Assembly (NCBI RefSeq): GCF_900099905.1 | Contig: NZ_FNEE01000021.1 | Coordinates: 40,099-104,098 of the forward strand | Direction: 5' to 3' | Length of the DNA: 64,000 nucleotides | Origin: Mesorhizobium muleiense | GTDB lineage: Bacteria > Pseudomonadota > Alphaproteobacteria > Rhizobiales > Rhizobiaceae | Shown: piece after piece, positions 36,524 to 46,327 of the stretch | How the letters are laid out: each line of letters starts with the position of its first letter | How positions within the stretch are numbered: position 1 is the first letter of the stretch | The notes under the pieces: model-generated | Database searches by the model: none | What the model was told of the DNA's origin: nothing | What the model saw: only the letters and a program-made list of their open reading frames with translations | Translations under genes and position numbers: made by a program

Positions 36524-37075
36524 GAACGAGAGCGACGCCTCGACATAGATTGCGCCGGCGACGACCAGGGCACCGTTCGCTGCGATTTTCGGCACGAGAT
36601 TAGGCAGGATGTGCCGCACCATGATGCTGAAATTGCTGCTGCCAACAACGCGCGCACGATCGAGGAATGTTCGCTCCTTAAGCGACAGTGTCTGACTGCG
36701 AACGATACGGGCCACGAACGCCCAGCTTGTCATGCCGATGACGACAAGGATCACGAAAAGAGAAGGACGGAAGCCGAGGATTTCTCTGCCGCGCCCCATC
36801 ACCTCGAGAACCACCGGTGTGATGACCAGCGCCAGCACGAAGGACGGCATGACGAAAAAGAAATCCGTCAAGGCATCAGCCAGACGTCAACCCTGCCACC
36901 GTAGTATCCAGCAGTCATTCCGACCGTGGTGCCGACGACGAGGCTGATTACGGTCGCCAGCAGCGCGATCGTGAGCGAGGTCCGGGCACCATTGACGACT
37001 AAAGTACGTCCCGCCCGACTTCGTCCGTCCCTAGCAGATGCTCGCCTGATGGGGGCGCGAGGAAATCGCCGGCCG
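36524..37075 (-). pseudogene. Truncated dppC-type permease (copy 2)
   Basis: Frames at 36868-37075 and 36524-36871 reproduce the middle of the intact DppC at 25.0 kb almost word for word (TIALLATVISLVVGTTVGM, TDFFFVMPSFVLALVITPVV, SSNFSIMVRHILPNLVP). The N-terminal ~65 residues are missing through a direct join to dppB copy 2, a frameshift lies near 36870, and the C-terminus is cut after ASLSFLG where the GcvT fragment begins. Confidence 0.85.
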
Positions 37076-38020
37076 CTGCCGGACCCTCGGATCAAGCAGG
37101 CCGTAGGCTAGATCGGCTACGAGGTTGGCGACGACAATCGAGGCGCCGAGCAACAGGAATACTCCTTGAAGGACTGGATAGTCCCGAGCATTGAGTGCCT
37201 CCACCGTCAGGCCACCGCTGCCCGGCCAGGCGAAGATGGCTTCGACGGTGATGGCACTTGCCACCACGTAGCCAAGATTAAGGGCAATCAGGGTAATGAC
37301 CGGTAGCATTGCATTGCGAAATGCATGACGCATCAGCATCTAACCATTGGTCAGCCCTTTGGCCCGTGCGGTACCATATAGTCCTCGGTGACGATGTCGC
37401 TCATCGCAGCACGAGCGACCACGACGTATTGGCCGATTAGTCCAAGAGCCCCCGCGGTGACCGGAAGCGCGAGATGCCGCAAGTAGTCGAGCAACCAATC
37501 AAGCGAACCCGTAATTGCGCCAGGCGAAAGTGCACCATAACCCGGAAGCCAGCCCAATGCCGTACTGAAGATCACCACCAGGATCATGCCGAGCCAGAAA
37601 GCCGTCGGAATAGAGCGCCAGAGATGCTCCAGTGGCGATATGGTCGACGGGTCCTCTTCTGCGCCAACCCGCATGTAGGCCAAGCATAACCCCGCATAGG
37701 ATGGCGATGAATTGGGCTAGACCGACCAGGGCAAGTGGCTGGCAAGCGTTCCACTATTAGGTCGGCGACATGCCGGCCCCTGAACTTGAAGCTGTAACCA
37801 AAATCGCCGCGGAGCGTTGCCGACAAGTACTCGAGCACCTGATTCGGGAACAGCGGCCGGTCGAGGCCCCAGTTCTCGCGCTGCGCCCCGATCTGCTCAG
37901 CGGTCACGCTGACGCGTGCCCCGCCGAGCAAAAGCGATGCAGGGGTCGCCAGGAATGACCCGGAACAGGACGAAGTTCAGGATCAGCCTTGAGGAGAATC
38001 CGCCCGATCCGCCGGCTCAT
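37076..38020 (-). pseudogene. Frameshifted dppB-type permease (copy 2)
   Basis: From MSRRIGRILL at 38020 to LLDPRVRQ at 37076 the protein parallels the intact DppB at 26 kb, but with a deletion after RILLKA and at least three further frame changes (near 37700, 37600 and 37350). No functional permease can be made. Confidence 0.88.
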
Positions 38021-38047
38021 CTGCTCTTGCTTTCTATCGGAACCATT

Positions 38048-39712
38048 TTAGGCCGGCTTTAGGCGATCGAATGGATAATAGCCCTGCGATGTCCCTATAT
38101 CCTCGGGCCATCCCTGGAAGCAGTCCTTGCGACGGGCGTCGAGCAGCAACGGGTAGGCTAGGATGATGTAGGGGGCTTCGGAGTATATGAGCCGAACCGC
38201 CGAGTCGACCAGCTCCTGGCTCTTCTTAAGGTCGACGGTGATCTCGACGTCAGACACAAGTTGATCGAACTTCTCGTTGCTCCAGTATGACGTGTTGCTG
38301 GAATCGCCACTTTTGCCCACAACGAGCAGGTCGGAAGCGCTGGGACCGCGCCAACTCCCCGCAACGAGCAGGTCCCAGCCTCCGCCGCCCCTCGCCGGTG
38401 CCACCGTACGGGCAGAGAGCGCCCCGGAGTCGAGCTGGGTGACTGTTACGGGAATGCCGATTTGTCCCAACCAGCCAGTGATAAGCTGCACGACCGCGAT
38501 CGGCATTTCGAGGGTACCCGAACCGGTTCCGGTAATCAGCTCGAGCTGGAAGCTGTTCCCCGCCTTGTCCTCCCGGACGCCGTCACCGTTCGTGTCCCGA
38601 TAGCCGGCGGAATCGAGTCGGCGGGCTGCCTCCTCTAGATCAAAGTGGCGCCTGCTATCGCCCATATCCGAGTAGTAATCCGCCGCCACCGGCATTGCCA
38701 ACCCTATGCCAGGGTCGGCGTGACCGCGGTAGGCCCGCTCGACGATGGCCTTTTGGTCGATCGCGTAGCCGATCGCATCGCGAAACGCCGGATCCTGCAG
38801 AGCCTTGGTGCTGCCTGCACCGTCCCCCGAGGCGGTGTTGAAGGCCAAATAGTCCCGCTGCTCGACGCGCGCTTCACCGACCACGATGTCAGGATTGTCC
38901 GAGAGGTCGGCCCATTGGGCAGCCGTCAGGCTGATACCATAGTCGAGAGCGCCGCTCTTCAGGCCCTGGGCGATGGGGTCGGCCGTATTGAAGAAATGAA
39001 AGACCATCCCGGCCGTCTTCGGCTGTCCGGTCCGGAAGTGCGGGTTCGGCACCAAGCGGGCAAACTGACCTTGCTGAAACTCCGAAACGATCATGGGTCC
39101 CGTGCCCACCAGCGGCGGGTCGTTGCGGAAGGCGCCCCGCGCATCGGCGTAGCTAATGTCCTTCCAGATGTGCTCGGGAACAATCATCGTGTAGTTGTCA
39201 AAGGCCAAGCGTGTTGGGACCTTGGTCACGATTTGCAAGGTCTCGTCATCCAGGGCCGTTATCGATTGGATCTGATCGAGGCCGCTGATGTTATTGAAGC
39301 CCGCGTTCAGTTCGTCCGGCTTACCTATAGAGTTGCGCAGGTAGTTGTAGGTGAACGCGGCGTCTCTGGCCGTGGCCGGCTTGCCGTCCGACCACTTCAT
39401 GCCGGGCCAAATCTTGAAGGTCCAAGTGAGGTTGTCGTCGGCAACAGACCACGATTTGGCAAAACCCTTTCGATCGTCATGTCGCTGGGCGTCCACGCCA
39501 ACCAGCCAGTCATAGGTAAACGCCAGCGGCCAAAAGTTGCTCCAGGACGCAAACGGATTCAACGTATCGGGGGCAACGATTGCGCCCATGCGCACGATGT
39601 GATCATCGCACGATGATCCGGCGAACGCCGTTGAGTTCAGAACCCAAGGCGCCGCTGATCCTACAAGCATTGCTTTCACGACTACACGTCGACTGAATGG
39701 CCACTCATTCAT
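38048..39712 (-). CDS. ABC transporter substrate-binding protein (SBP family 5), copy 2
   Basis: The 554-residue protein is a close, full-length paralogue of copy 1. It has a twin-arginine-like signal (WPFSRRVVVKAMLVGSAAP), GAIVAPDTLNPFASWSNFW, TFKIWPGMKWSDGKPATARD, LAFNTASGDGAGSTKALQDP and a closely matching C-terminus. Its reading frame is intact although the permease genes behind it are destroyed and the ATPase genes are gone. That suggests it is still used, presumably with the DppBCDF channel of copy 1, widening the substrate range. AAGGGAAC precedes the ATG. Its promoter keeps the palindromic site. Confidence 0.88.
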   Translation of the reverse strand: MNEWPFSRRVVVKAMLVGSAAPWVLNSTAFAGSSCDDHIVRMGAIVAPDTLNPFASWSNFWPLAFTYDWLVGVDAQRHDDRKGFAKSWSVADDNLTWTFKIWPGMKWSDGKPATARDAAFTYNYLRNSIGKPDELNAGFNNISGLDQIQSITALDDETLQIVTKVPTRLAFDNYTMIVPEHIWKDISYADARGAFRNDPPLVGTGPMIVSEFQQGQFARLVPNPHFRTGQPKTAGMVFHFFNTADPIAQGLKSGALDYGISLTAAQWADLSDNPDIVVGEARVEQRDYLAFNTASGDGAGSTKALQDPAFRDAIGYAIDQKAIVERAYRGHADPGIGLAMPVAADYYSDMGDSRRHFDLEEAARRLDSAGYRDTNGDGVREDKAGNSFQLELITGTGSGTLEMPIAVVQLITGWLGQIGIPVTVTQLDSGALSARTVAPARGGGGWDLLVAGSWRGPSASDLLVVGKSGDSSNTSYWSNEKFDQLVSDVEITVDLKKSQELVDSAVRLIYSEAPYIILAYPLLLDARRKDCFQGWPEDIGTSQGYYPFDRLKPA

Positions 39713-39832
39713 TTTTTGTTCCCTTCGCGTTTTTCGTTATCACCGCACACCCGCTCGAGCGGTATGCCGTCCGCCGGCTTGTGAGTGTACTTAGCTCGAT
39801 CTGGGTGGTTTGCGCGAATTTTCTTCTTTTAG

Positions 39833-39847
39833 CGCAGCAAAGCGGCG
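39833..39847 (-). promoter_or_regulatory. Operator-like palindrome upstream of SBP copy 2 (site 7 of 12)
   Basis: CGCAG-CAAAG-CGGCG, 121 bases before the ATG, with GCGCGAA at 39812-39818. One arm has a T-to-G change relative to copy 1, while the flanking TTTTTTCGC is kept. Confidence 0.6.
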
Positions 39848-40018
39848 TTTTTTCGCTCTTTATGCAGAATCCGAACACCTCATCGGTGCCGTAGCCTTTG
39901 AGTAGAGACCGGGCATCGGTCTTCTTTGGAGTGATACCTTTTCTGCTGAACTGCCCCCATTTCGATCGGACACCCGACATAAGCAGAAAGGCTCAACCAC
40001 AAGCTTGATGACAGGCTT

Positions 40019-40860
40019 ATGTCCGAGGACTATGAGCGCATCGAGGTGATCACCGGCGTCCCGCGCCGTCGGCATTGGTCTGGTCACGGAAGCAAAGCTG
40101 CGGATCATCGAGGAGAGTTTTGAGCCGGGCGAGACGGTGTCGTCCGTTGCCCGGCATGGTGTGGAGCCAATCTTCTCTACCGCTGGCGCCGTCTGTGAGC
40201 GAGAGAGGCGCGGCAGCAGTGAGTTCGGTTGAACCGTCGTCGGCAGTTCAGAGTTTGGCGTCTCGAGGAGCGGTGCGCGAGCTGGAACCCCCTGCTCGGC
40301 CGCAAGACCAGGGAGAACGAGATCCTCCGGGAAGCGCTCGCCAAATCCCAGGCAAAAAACCGACCTTGCGGCCGCTCTCGCTTCCGAAGGGAGGCTTGCG
40401 GTGAAGCGGATCGCCGAGGTGCTCGGGGTGTCACGCTCCAACTTCCTTGTCAGGCGCAGCGGAAGACCAGGCCGCGTGGCGCCTATCGCAAGGCCGACGA
40501 CGAGGGCTTTGCTGCCGCTCATCCACCGCTTCGTCGACGAGCGGCCTACCATGGCTTACCGGCGCATCCCCGTACTGGTGAACCGGGCACTGACGCAACA
40601 AGGACTGCCCATCGTCAACCGCAAGCGGGGGCATCGGATCATGCGGCAGTCGGCCTTGCTTCTGGAGCCTCACACCGGCCGCCGCGAAGGTCGCATTTCA
40701 CGATGGCAAGGTGATGTCATGCGCTCAAACGCTGGTGCTCCGATGGCCTGGAGTTCGCCTGCTGGAACGGCGAGATCATCCGCATGGCCTTCATCATCGA
40801 TGCGTTCGACCGGGAGATCATCTATGTGAACGGGCCTTTGATTACGGGTGATCGACAATG
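40019..40860 (+). pseudogene. IS3-family (IS2-like) element remnant, OrfA and OrfB
   Basis: OrfA begins MSEDYERIEVITGVPRRRHW and ends ERLLGRKTRENEILREALAK-like across two frames. OrfB starts at about 40401 (MKRIAEVLGVSRSNFL, RFVDERPTMAYRRI, VNRKRGHRIMRQ, HTGRR) and then passes through GLEFACWNGEIIRMAFIIDAFD in a shifted frame, stopping near 40860. Several frameshifts and the loss of the last catalytic part make it inactive. Confidence 0.75.
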
Positions 40861-40913
40861 CGGTTGGCAGTGCGGTCACGGGGTCATGCCGTAAAGTTTA
40901 CGCCGCTGGCATT

Positions 40914-41109
40914 TCGTCTTTATGGAGGGCAACGGCCGTCGCGAGGCGGCCCTTGTTTTCGGGCTGAGCCGCGAGACGGTTTTGAGATGCGCCGGTTCTC
41001 GCTGGCCCCGGGTTGTACGCGCACGAAGCCGGTCATAAAGCCGCAGCTTGGTGCGCTGCTGATAGTGATCCATGCGATCACGGAAGCGTACCGAACTGGC
41101 CCGGTGTAG
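40914..41109 (+). pseudogene. IS21-family IstA, N-terminal fragment
   Basis: FVFMEGNGRREAALVFGLSRETVL, split by length here, and after a frame change RRFSLAPGCTRTKPVIKPQL match the start of IS21 IstA transposases. It ends at TAG 41109. An IstB remnant of the same family lies at 43.0-43.5 kb. Confidence 0.65.
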
Positions 41110-41360
41110 CGCTTAGACTTGTAGGTGTAGAGGGAGCGATCGACCTGCAAGGCCTCTTACGCCTTGCGAACTGATCCCTTCCATGGCTCCCACAGCACCT
41201 CCCGCACAAATTGGCAGGCACCTCACTGGAAAAACACATTCAATGCGGCACTGAGCGGCATCAGCTTCCAGGACCAGAAGGGGCGAAAGGCGCAGAGTTC
41301 AACCATCTCGCCCGATGTCGAGCTGACCGCAAGAATCTTCGCCGAACGATCGCTGGGCGC

Positions 41361-41386
41361 TCTCCCCGGCTAGGGCGCCGGGGAGG
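41361..41386 (-). terminator. Hairpin after EhuB paralogue 4
   Basis: CTCCCCGGC and GCCGGGGAG face each other across a six-base loop, about 12-35 bases beyond the stop codon of the binding protein gene. It has the same stem core as the hairpins behind the other ehuB paralogues. Confidence 0.55.
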
Positions 41387-41398
41387 CGCAGCCTTGCT

Positions 41399-42301
41399 TC
41401 AGCCCTTGCAGAGTTCGGCGGCAGTGAGGCCGCTGTCGGGCAGGGTAGTCTTTGTGTAGCCATACTTGCCAACCGACTCCATCATTTCGTTGGAGCCGAT
41501 ATAGTCTTTCAACACTGCGTTGAAGGCGTCCACTGCCGCCTGCTGGTCGAGTGGGAAAGCAAGGGCGGCGTAGCCGGGGATTCCCGGCACAACAATCTGC
41601 GGCGGTGTGTAAGGATCGGGTACCTCGAGGCTGTCATCCTTTTCGGCGGCCAACTGCATTGTATAATAGCCGCCGGAACCGACATCCGCGCGGCCGGTCT
41701 TCACCGCCTGCAGCACTTCCGCCAAGCCAGCTACTTGCACGATCTTGTCTTCGGCGATACCGACTTTTTGCGCGACAGCGACCGAAGCCCATCCGGCGCC
41801 GGTGACGAAGATCAAGCCCTTGTCGCGTACGTCTTCGAAAGAGTGCACTTCCTTCGGATTGCCCTTCTGCACGAGTAGCGCACCCGGGTCCTTATCGATC
41901 GGGTTAGTAAACAGCACGTTACGGCAGCGGTCCGGCAGGATGGACATGCCGCCCGTGATTATGTCGAAGCGACCCGCCTGCAAGCCGGGAATGAGCGAGC
42001 CCCATTCGGCTACGACCGGCTCGACCTTAGTGGTGCCTAGTTTCTTGAGGATGTCCAGAGTCATAGCATTAACATAGCCGAGCGGTTCGTTGTTTTTGCC
42101 GGGATATGCCCAGGGTATTTCGTTGGAGAAGCCGATCCGGATCGTTTCTCCATTCTTGATTTTGTCGAGCAACGACTCTGCGGCGGATGCCCCGACCGTG
42201 AAGCTGACCGCCATCGCCGCTAAACCGAATGCGACCATTCCCTTCAGAGTTGCACGCTTCGACGGATTGCTTTTGCTCGCGCCGTGGTTCCAATCATGCA
42301 T
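41399..42301 (-). CDS. Orphan EhuB-like periplasmic binding protein (paralogue 4)
   Basis: The 300-residue protein has a signal region (KGMVAFGLAAMAVSFTVGASA, cleavage before AESLL near residue 41) and a family 3 binding domain (GETIRIGFSNEIPWAYPG, LIPGLQAGRFDIITGGMSI, GRADVGSGGYYTMQL). It is close to paralogues at 32.0 and 53.8 kb. No permease genes follow; the downstream hairpin borders insertion-sequence debris, so an original ehuCDA may have been lost. GGGAGAA precedes the ATG. The operator-like palindrome is retained. Confidence 0.87.
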   Translation of the reverse strand: MHDWNHGASKSNPSKRATLKGMVAFGLAAMAVSFTVGASAAESLLDKIKNGETIRIGFSNEIPWAYPGKNNEPLGYVNAMTLDILKKLGTTKVEPVVAEWGSLIPGLQAGRFDIITGGMSILPDRCRNVLFTNPIDKDPGALLVQKGNPKEVHSFEDVRDKGLIFVTGAGWASVAVAQKVGIAEDKIVQVAGLAEVLQAVKTGRADVGSGGYYTMQLAAEKDDSLEVPDPYTPPQIVVPGIPGYAALAFPLDQQAAVDAFNAVLKDYIGSNEMMESVGKYGYTKTTLPDSGLTAAELCKG

Positions 42302-42430
42302 CTTGTAATTCTCCCATTTTATTTATTGGTTTTCGGCTTCGCCCCACCAACATCGGGGACCTGTCGGATGACTGCCTCGAAAACGTAGCAGCATGCAAAC
42401 GTGCCTTTTGAGCGAATGAGCTGCCGCTAA

Positions 42431-42445
42431 TGCAGTGAATCGGCG
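42431..42445 (-). promoter_or_regulatory. Operator-like palindrome upstream of EhuB paralogue 4 (site 8 of 12)
   Basis: TGCAG-TGAAT-CGGCG, 130 bases before the ATG, with GAGCGAA at 42410-42416. It lies right at the edge of the relaxase pseudogene, so its outer arm may partly derive from that sequence. Confidence 0.5.
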
Positions 42446-44445
42446 TTTCTGTCGTCACATTCGCCGCCGAAAGACGGCATCGAGTACGATGACCTCATGC
42501 AGCTGACCCGACGTCTCATGGCGCAGATGCAAGAAGACTTCGGCACCAAGATCGACTGGGTCGCGGCTGATCATTTCAACACCGGGCATCCGCACAGCCA
42601 CGTCATTGTCCGTGGCAAGGACGACCGCGACGAGAATGTCGTCACGCACGCGAATATATCTCGTCTGGGATCCGTGGGCGGGCCGCCGAGCTGGTCAGCC
42701 TCGACTCGGTCCACGCACCGACCACGAGATCGAGCATCGCCTGTGCCGGGAAATGGAAGCAGGAACGCTTCACCAGCATAGATCGGCAGCTGCTGCGCGA
42801 TGATCACGGGATTGTTTCGACTGACGGCCGCCAGGCGTTTCGCCAGACGCTGCATCAGGGCCGCTGCGCAAGCTCGAGCGCATGGGTCTGTCTGGCCGCG
42901 GAGATCCGCGCGGGTCGCCGCTGACGCCTCGACGACGACCTCGAAGCCACGCTGCGTCGTATCGGCGAACGCGGCGACATCATCAAGACCATGCACCGCG
43001 AACTGACCGGCAAGGGGCTCGCCCGCGCGGCGCTAAACTGGGGAGAATTCAAACGGCACTTCCGGGGAGTATTGAGCCGGCATCGACACGGGCTCGCCGG
43101 CTCGATCGTGGATCACCAGTCGGCCCGGCGGCGGCTACCTGATCTTCCAGCTCGTCCATGCCCGCTACGAGAAGGGCGCCATGATCATCACCTCCAACCG
43201 CGGCTTCGCCGAATGGGGCGAGGTCTTCCGAGACCCCGCCGTAGCAACCGCACTTCTCGATCGCCTGCTCCACCATGCGGTTGTCGTCCAGATCGAGGGA
43301 TCGAGCTATCGGCTCCGGCAACACGCCGAACTGATACCGGAGCACCTGCGATCAAAAGCCGCCATCACTCCGCCAACCCTCAACCCACCATCGCGCGCGG
43401 CCGGCCGCCGAAAAATGGACACCCCGCCGCGACGCCCTGACCGGCCAAACTGGGGAATTTTACTTCGGCACTTCTGGAGAAAATTCAAGCGGCAATGAAA
43501 AGCCTGTCCAGTCTCTCGTCGGCCGCCTTGTCGCGCTGGATTGGTCGACGAAATCAATGACCGGCATTATCTGATCGTCGACGGCGTCGACGGTAAAAGC
43601 CATGGGATCGACATCGGCAGAGGCAAGCCGATAGAACCGATGCCCGACGGCTGCTTCGTGCGTGTCGCGCCAAGGAACACCGAGCCGAGGCAGGTTGATC
43701 GCACCGTCGCCGACATCGCCGCTGCCCATGGGGGGCGCTGCAACGTCGATATCCACCTGAAGCATGATCCATCCGTCACCGAGAGCTTTGCGCAAACGCA
43801 TGTTCGGCGGCTGGAGGCGATCCGCCGCGCGACCGGCGGCGTCGAGCGAGAGCCGGACGGCACCTGGCTCGTCGCGCCGGACCATCTCGAGCGCGTCACC
43901 GATTATGGGCGCCAGCGGGCCAGGGCCGTGCCTGTCGTTATCGACAAGCTCTCATCAATGCCGCTGGAGCTCCAAGTCAGCTTCGACGGCGCCACCTGGC
44001 TCGACCGGGACCTGGTTGCCGAGAGACCGGAGGCGTTGCGCGACTCTGGGTTCGGGCGTGAGGTCCAGGAGGCGCAAGCCCGTCGGCGGCAGTGACTGAT
44101 CGCGCAGGGTCTCGCGAATGAAGAGCAGGATCGGATCGTCTATCGCGCCAACATGCTTTCGATCCTGCGCCAGCGAGAGCTGAACCGTGTTGTTGGCCGA
44201 CTGTCAGGGGAAGTTGCTGCCCTATGCTGAATTGCGATCCGGAGAACGAGTAGCGGGTACGCTCCGCCGCTCCGTCGAGCTTGCCAGCGGAAAATATACC
44301 GTCATTGAAAAGTCGCGCGAGTTCACGCTGGTGTGCCATGGCGGCCTGTGCTTAAGCGGCAGGTTGTGGTGTCCGGAATTCATGCGGGAAGAGGGATTCA
44401 TGGACCATTGGGCTGCGAAGGAGCGGCCCGAGCGTTTCGTAGCAT
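42446..44445 (+). pseudogene. DUF3363-type relaxase (TraA/VirD2-like mobilisation nuclease), decayed
   Basis: Pieces in changing frames follow the order of rhizobial relaxase/DUF3363 proteins. These are IEYDDLMQLTRRLMAQM, DWVAADHFNTGHPHSHVIVRG (the HxH metal site GHPHSH), LGPRTDHEIEHRL, HRELTGKGLARA, VDEINDRHYLIVDGVDGKSH, RQVDRTVADIAAAHGG, HLKHDPSVTESFAQTHVRRLEA, GATWLDRDLVAERPEALRDS and GTLRRSVELASGKYTVIEKSREF. It is interrupted at about 43034-43496 by an IS21 remnant. Its presence shows that this region belonged to a mobilisable or conjugative element. Confidence 0.8.
43034..43496 (+). mobile_element. IS21-family remnant (IstB C-terminus plus right end) inside the relaxase
   Basis: LVHARYEKGAMIITSNRGF, AEWGEVFRDPAVATALLDRL and EGSSYRLRQHAELIPEHL are the C-terminal part of IstB, the ATPase helper of IS21 elements. 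The insert is framed by related short motifs (AACTGGGGAGAATTCAAACG near 43037 and AACTGGGGAATTTTACTTCG near 43450), as in IS21 ends. The relaxase reading resumes directly afterwards. IstA and most of IstB are deleted. Confidence 0.72.
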
Positions 44446-44839
44446 GACCTCACAGATTCATTGATATGCCTCAGCAACCATCTTGGACCGGCAATAGCGC
44501 GTTTGGCGGGGGACGGCCGAGAAAGTTACTTATGCCGCTTGAGCTTCAGCCACAGCATCTTGGATGGGCGCAGCGCGATGAAGGCGCGCTCCATCGAGGC
44601 AAGTGGCCCAGCTTGGACCGAATGCATCTCGATCATGGTGTGACCCTGACGGGTTGTTGGGCGGCATACACCCACTTGGATTGCTCAGGCCGACCCTTTG
44701 TTCGTCGCCGGCTGGCCGATCGCTCGTCAATGCTCCATTGGTGTGGCGCGTCGTCAACCTGTTTACGCGGGGAGTGGCCGTATGGGACACTTAGCTGTCC
44801 AGATTTGCTGCAGGATATGTGCGCGCCCTCCGCCAAAAT
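44446..44839. other. Intergenic, no recognised gene
   Basis: About 390 bases between the relaxase end and the operator of the M20 gene. Open frames on both strands show no family similarity. Confidence 0.35.
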
Positions 44840-44854
44840 CGCTGGCTTGCTGCG
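44840..44854 (+). promoter_or_regulatory. Operator-like palindrome upstream of M20 copy 3 (site 9 of 12)
   Basis: CGCTG-GCTTG-CTGCG with TTCGCCA at 44868-44874, 121 bases before the ATG. One arm deviates by one base. The spacing to the start codon equals that of three other sites. Confidence 0.5.
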
Positions 44855-44974
44855 TTTTCGCGTGCGATTCGCCAATCGGCAGACCAAGTCCCTGTTATAG
44901 TTGTGAAGGAACGTCGGGGGCCGCCGAGTCTGACGAAGCGTCCATCCTAACGCAGCCGAAAAAGAGGAAATTCT

Positions 44975-46144
44975 ATGCCTGTCCTGAATCGTGTCGCCGA
45001 TCTGTTGCCGGATATCGTCGCTTGGCGTCGCGAGATTCACGCGCATCCCGAACTGGGATTTGAGGAGCATCGCACGTCGGCCTTCGTCGCCGATCGCCTG
45101 CGCGAATTTGGCTGCGACGAGGTCGTGACCGGCGTCGGCAAGACAGGCGTAGTCGGCGTAATTAGGGGTAAGCGCGGCGGAAGCCATGGAAAACTCAAAG
45201 TCATCGGATTGCGCGCTGACATGGATGCGCTGCCGATCGAGGAGGAAACCGATCTGCCCTACGCTTCTAGGAACAAAGGCATCATGCACGCCTGCGGCCA
45301 CGATGGGCACACTGCGATGCTGTTGGGCGCGGCACGCTACCTGACTGAAACCCGGAATTTTGCCGGCACGGCGGTGATGATTTTCCAGCCGGCGGAAGAA
45401 CTCAGCACAGGGGCGGTCGCGATGCTTGAGGATGGCCTGATGGAGCGCTTCGAAATCGAGCAGGTCTATGGCATGCACACTAGCCCGGGTTTGCCGATTG
45501 GTGCCTTCGGTATCCGGCAAGGTCCAGTAATGGCAGCAACAGACGGTATCGAGATCAAGATTGAAGGCCGCGGCGGCCATCCGGGAATGCCGCATAAATG
45601 CATCGACTCAATCTTGGTCGCCGCGCAGCTTATCACGGCCTTACAACAAATCTTGGCTCAGAACGTTGATCCGCTAGAGTCCGCGGGCATTTCTTTTCAT
45701 TATGTTCATTCGGGCACTCCACAGAGATTCGTTACGCAAAGAGCAGAGGTGCTAGGGAGCATGCGCGCTCTGACGCCGGAAGTGCGTGATCTTGTCAAGA
45801 GGCGTATAAGCGAGGTCGTCGCTGGAGTTGCCCAGATGACCGGAGCCACGATTGATCTCACTTTCGGGAAAGGCGAGCTTGTTACTTTCAATCACCCCAA
45901 ACAAACCGAGCTTGCAACTAGGGTGGCGAACGACGTGGCTGGTGAAGGCAACGTTATTGAGACACCACCCGTTATGGGTGGCGAAGATTTCTGCCACCTG
46001 TCGAATGCACGACCAGGTGCCTTCGTTTGGTGCGGCAATGGCGATAGCGCCCAACTCCATCACCCGGCCTATAATTTTAACGACGAGGCAATTCCGTACG
46101 GGACATCCTTCTGGATCAAGCTTGTCGAGAACGCGCTGGCTTGA
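44975..46144 (+). CDS. M20 amidohydrolase (hippurate hydrolase/IAA-amino-acid hydrolase type), copy 3
   Basis: The 389-residue enzyme is intact. It has WRREIHAHPELGFEEHRTS, metal ligands in MHACGHDGHTAML and QPAEELSTGAVAML, the dimerisation segment GRGGHPGMPHKCIDS, and the C-terminal ligand MGGEDFCHLSNARPGAFVWCGNG. AGAGGAAA precedes the ATG. It belongs to the same subfamily as copies at 8.7 and 29.5 kb and the fragments at 17.4 and 33.2 kb. As no AstE/DoeB-type deacetylase is visible in the window, one of these M20 enzymes may remove the acyl group from the product of the DoeA-like hydrolases. That is inference. Confidence 0.88.
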   Translation: MPVLNRVADLLPDIVAWRREIHAHPELGFEEHRTSAFVADRLREFGCDEVVTGVGKTGVVGVIRGKRGGSHGKLKVIGLRADMDALPIEEETDLPYASRNKGIMHACGHDGHTAMLLGAARYLTETRNFAGTAVMIFQPAEELSTGAVAMLEDGLMERFEIEQVYGMHTSPGLPIGAFGIRQGPVMAATDGIEIKIEGRGGHPGMPHKCIDSILVAAQLITALQQILAQNVDPLESAGISFHYVHSGTPQRFVTQRAEVLGSMRALTPEVRDLVKRRISEVVAGVAQMTGATIDLTFGKGELVTFNHPKQTELATRVANDVAGEGNVIETPPVMGGEDFCHLSNARPGAFVWCGNGDSAQLHHPAYNFNDEAIPYGTSFWIKLVENALA

Positions 46145-46327
46145 GTTGACGGCCGAGTCGTAGCCGAAACGTTCCGGACGATACGCGTTGTGATCTGCTG
46201 GACAGTCATGCGCGGGTATGTCCCTCAGTAATTTTTCCGCCTGGTTACTGAATGGGAAAGACGAAAAGGTCAGTCTCAGCTGTTCAAATGGTAGTGGCCG
46301 CAAATCGTGACGAAAAGGATGTAACGA

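Noticed and set aside
38645..39616. 323-codon plus-strand frame, and its counterpart at 27543-28424
   Set aside because: Both are antisense to the two SBP paralogues, and they resemble each other only because the sense genes do.
44633..45595. 320-codon minus-strand frame opposite the M20 gene at 45 kb
   Set aside because: It runs through intergenic DNA and the antisense of the M20 metal-site region; no domain recognised.
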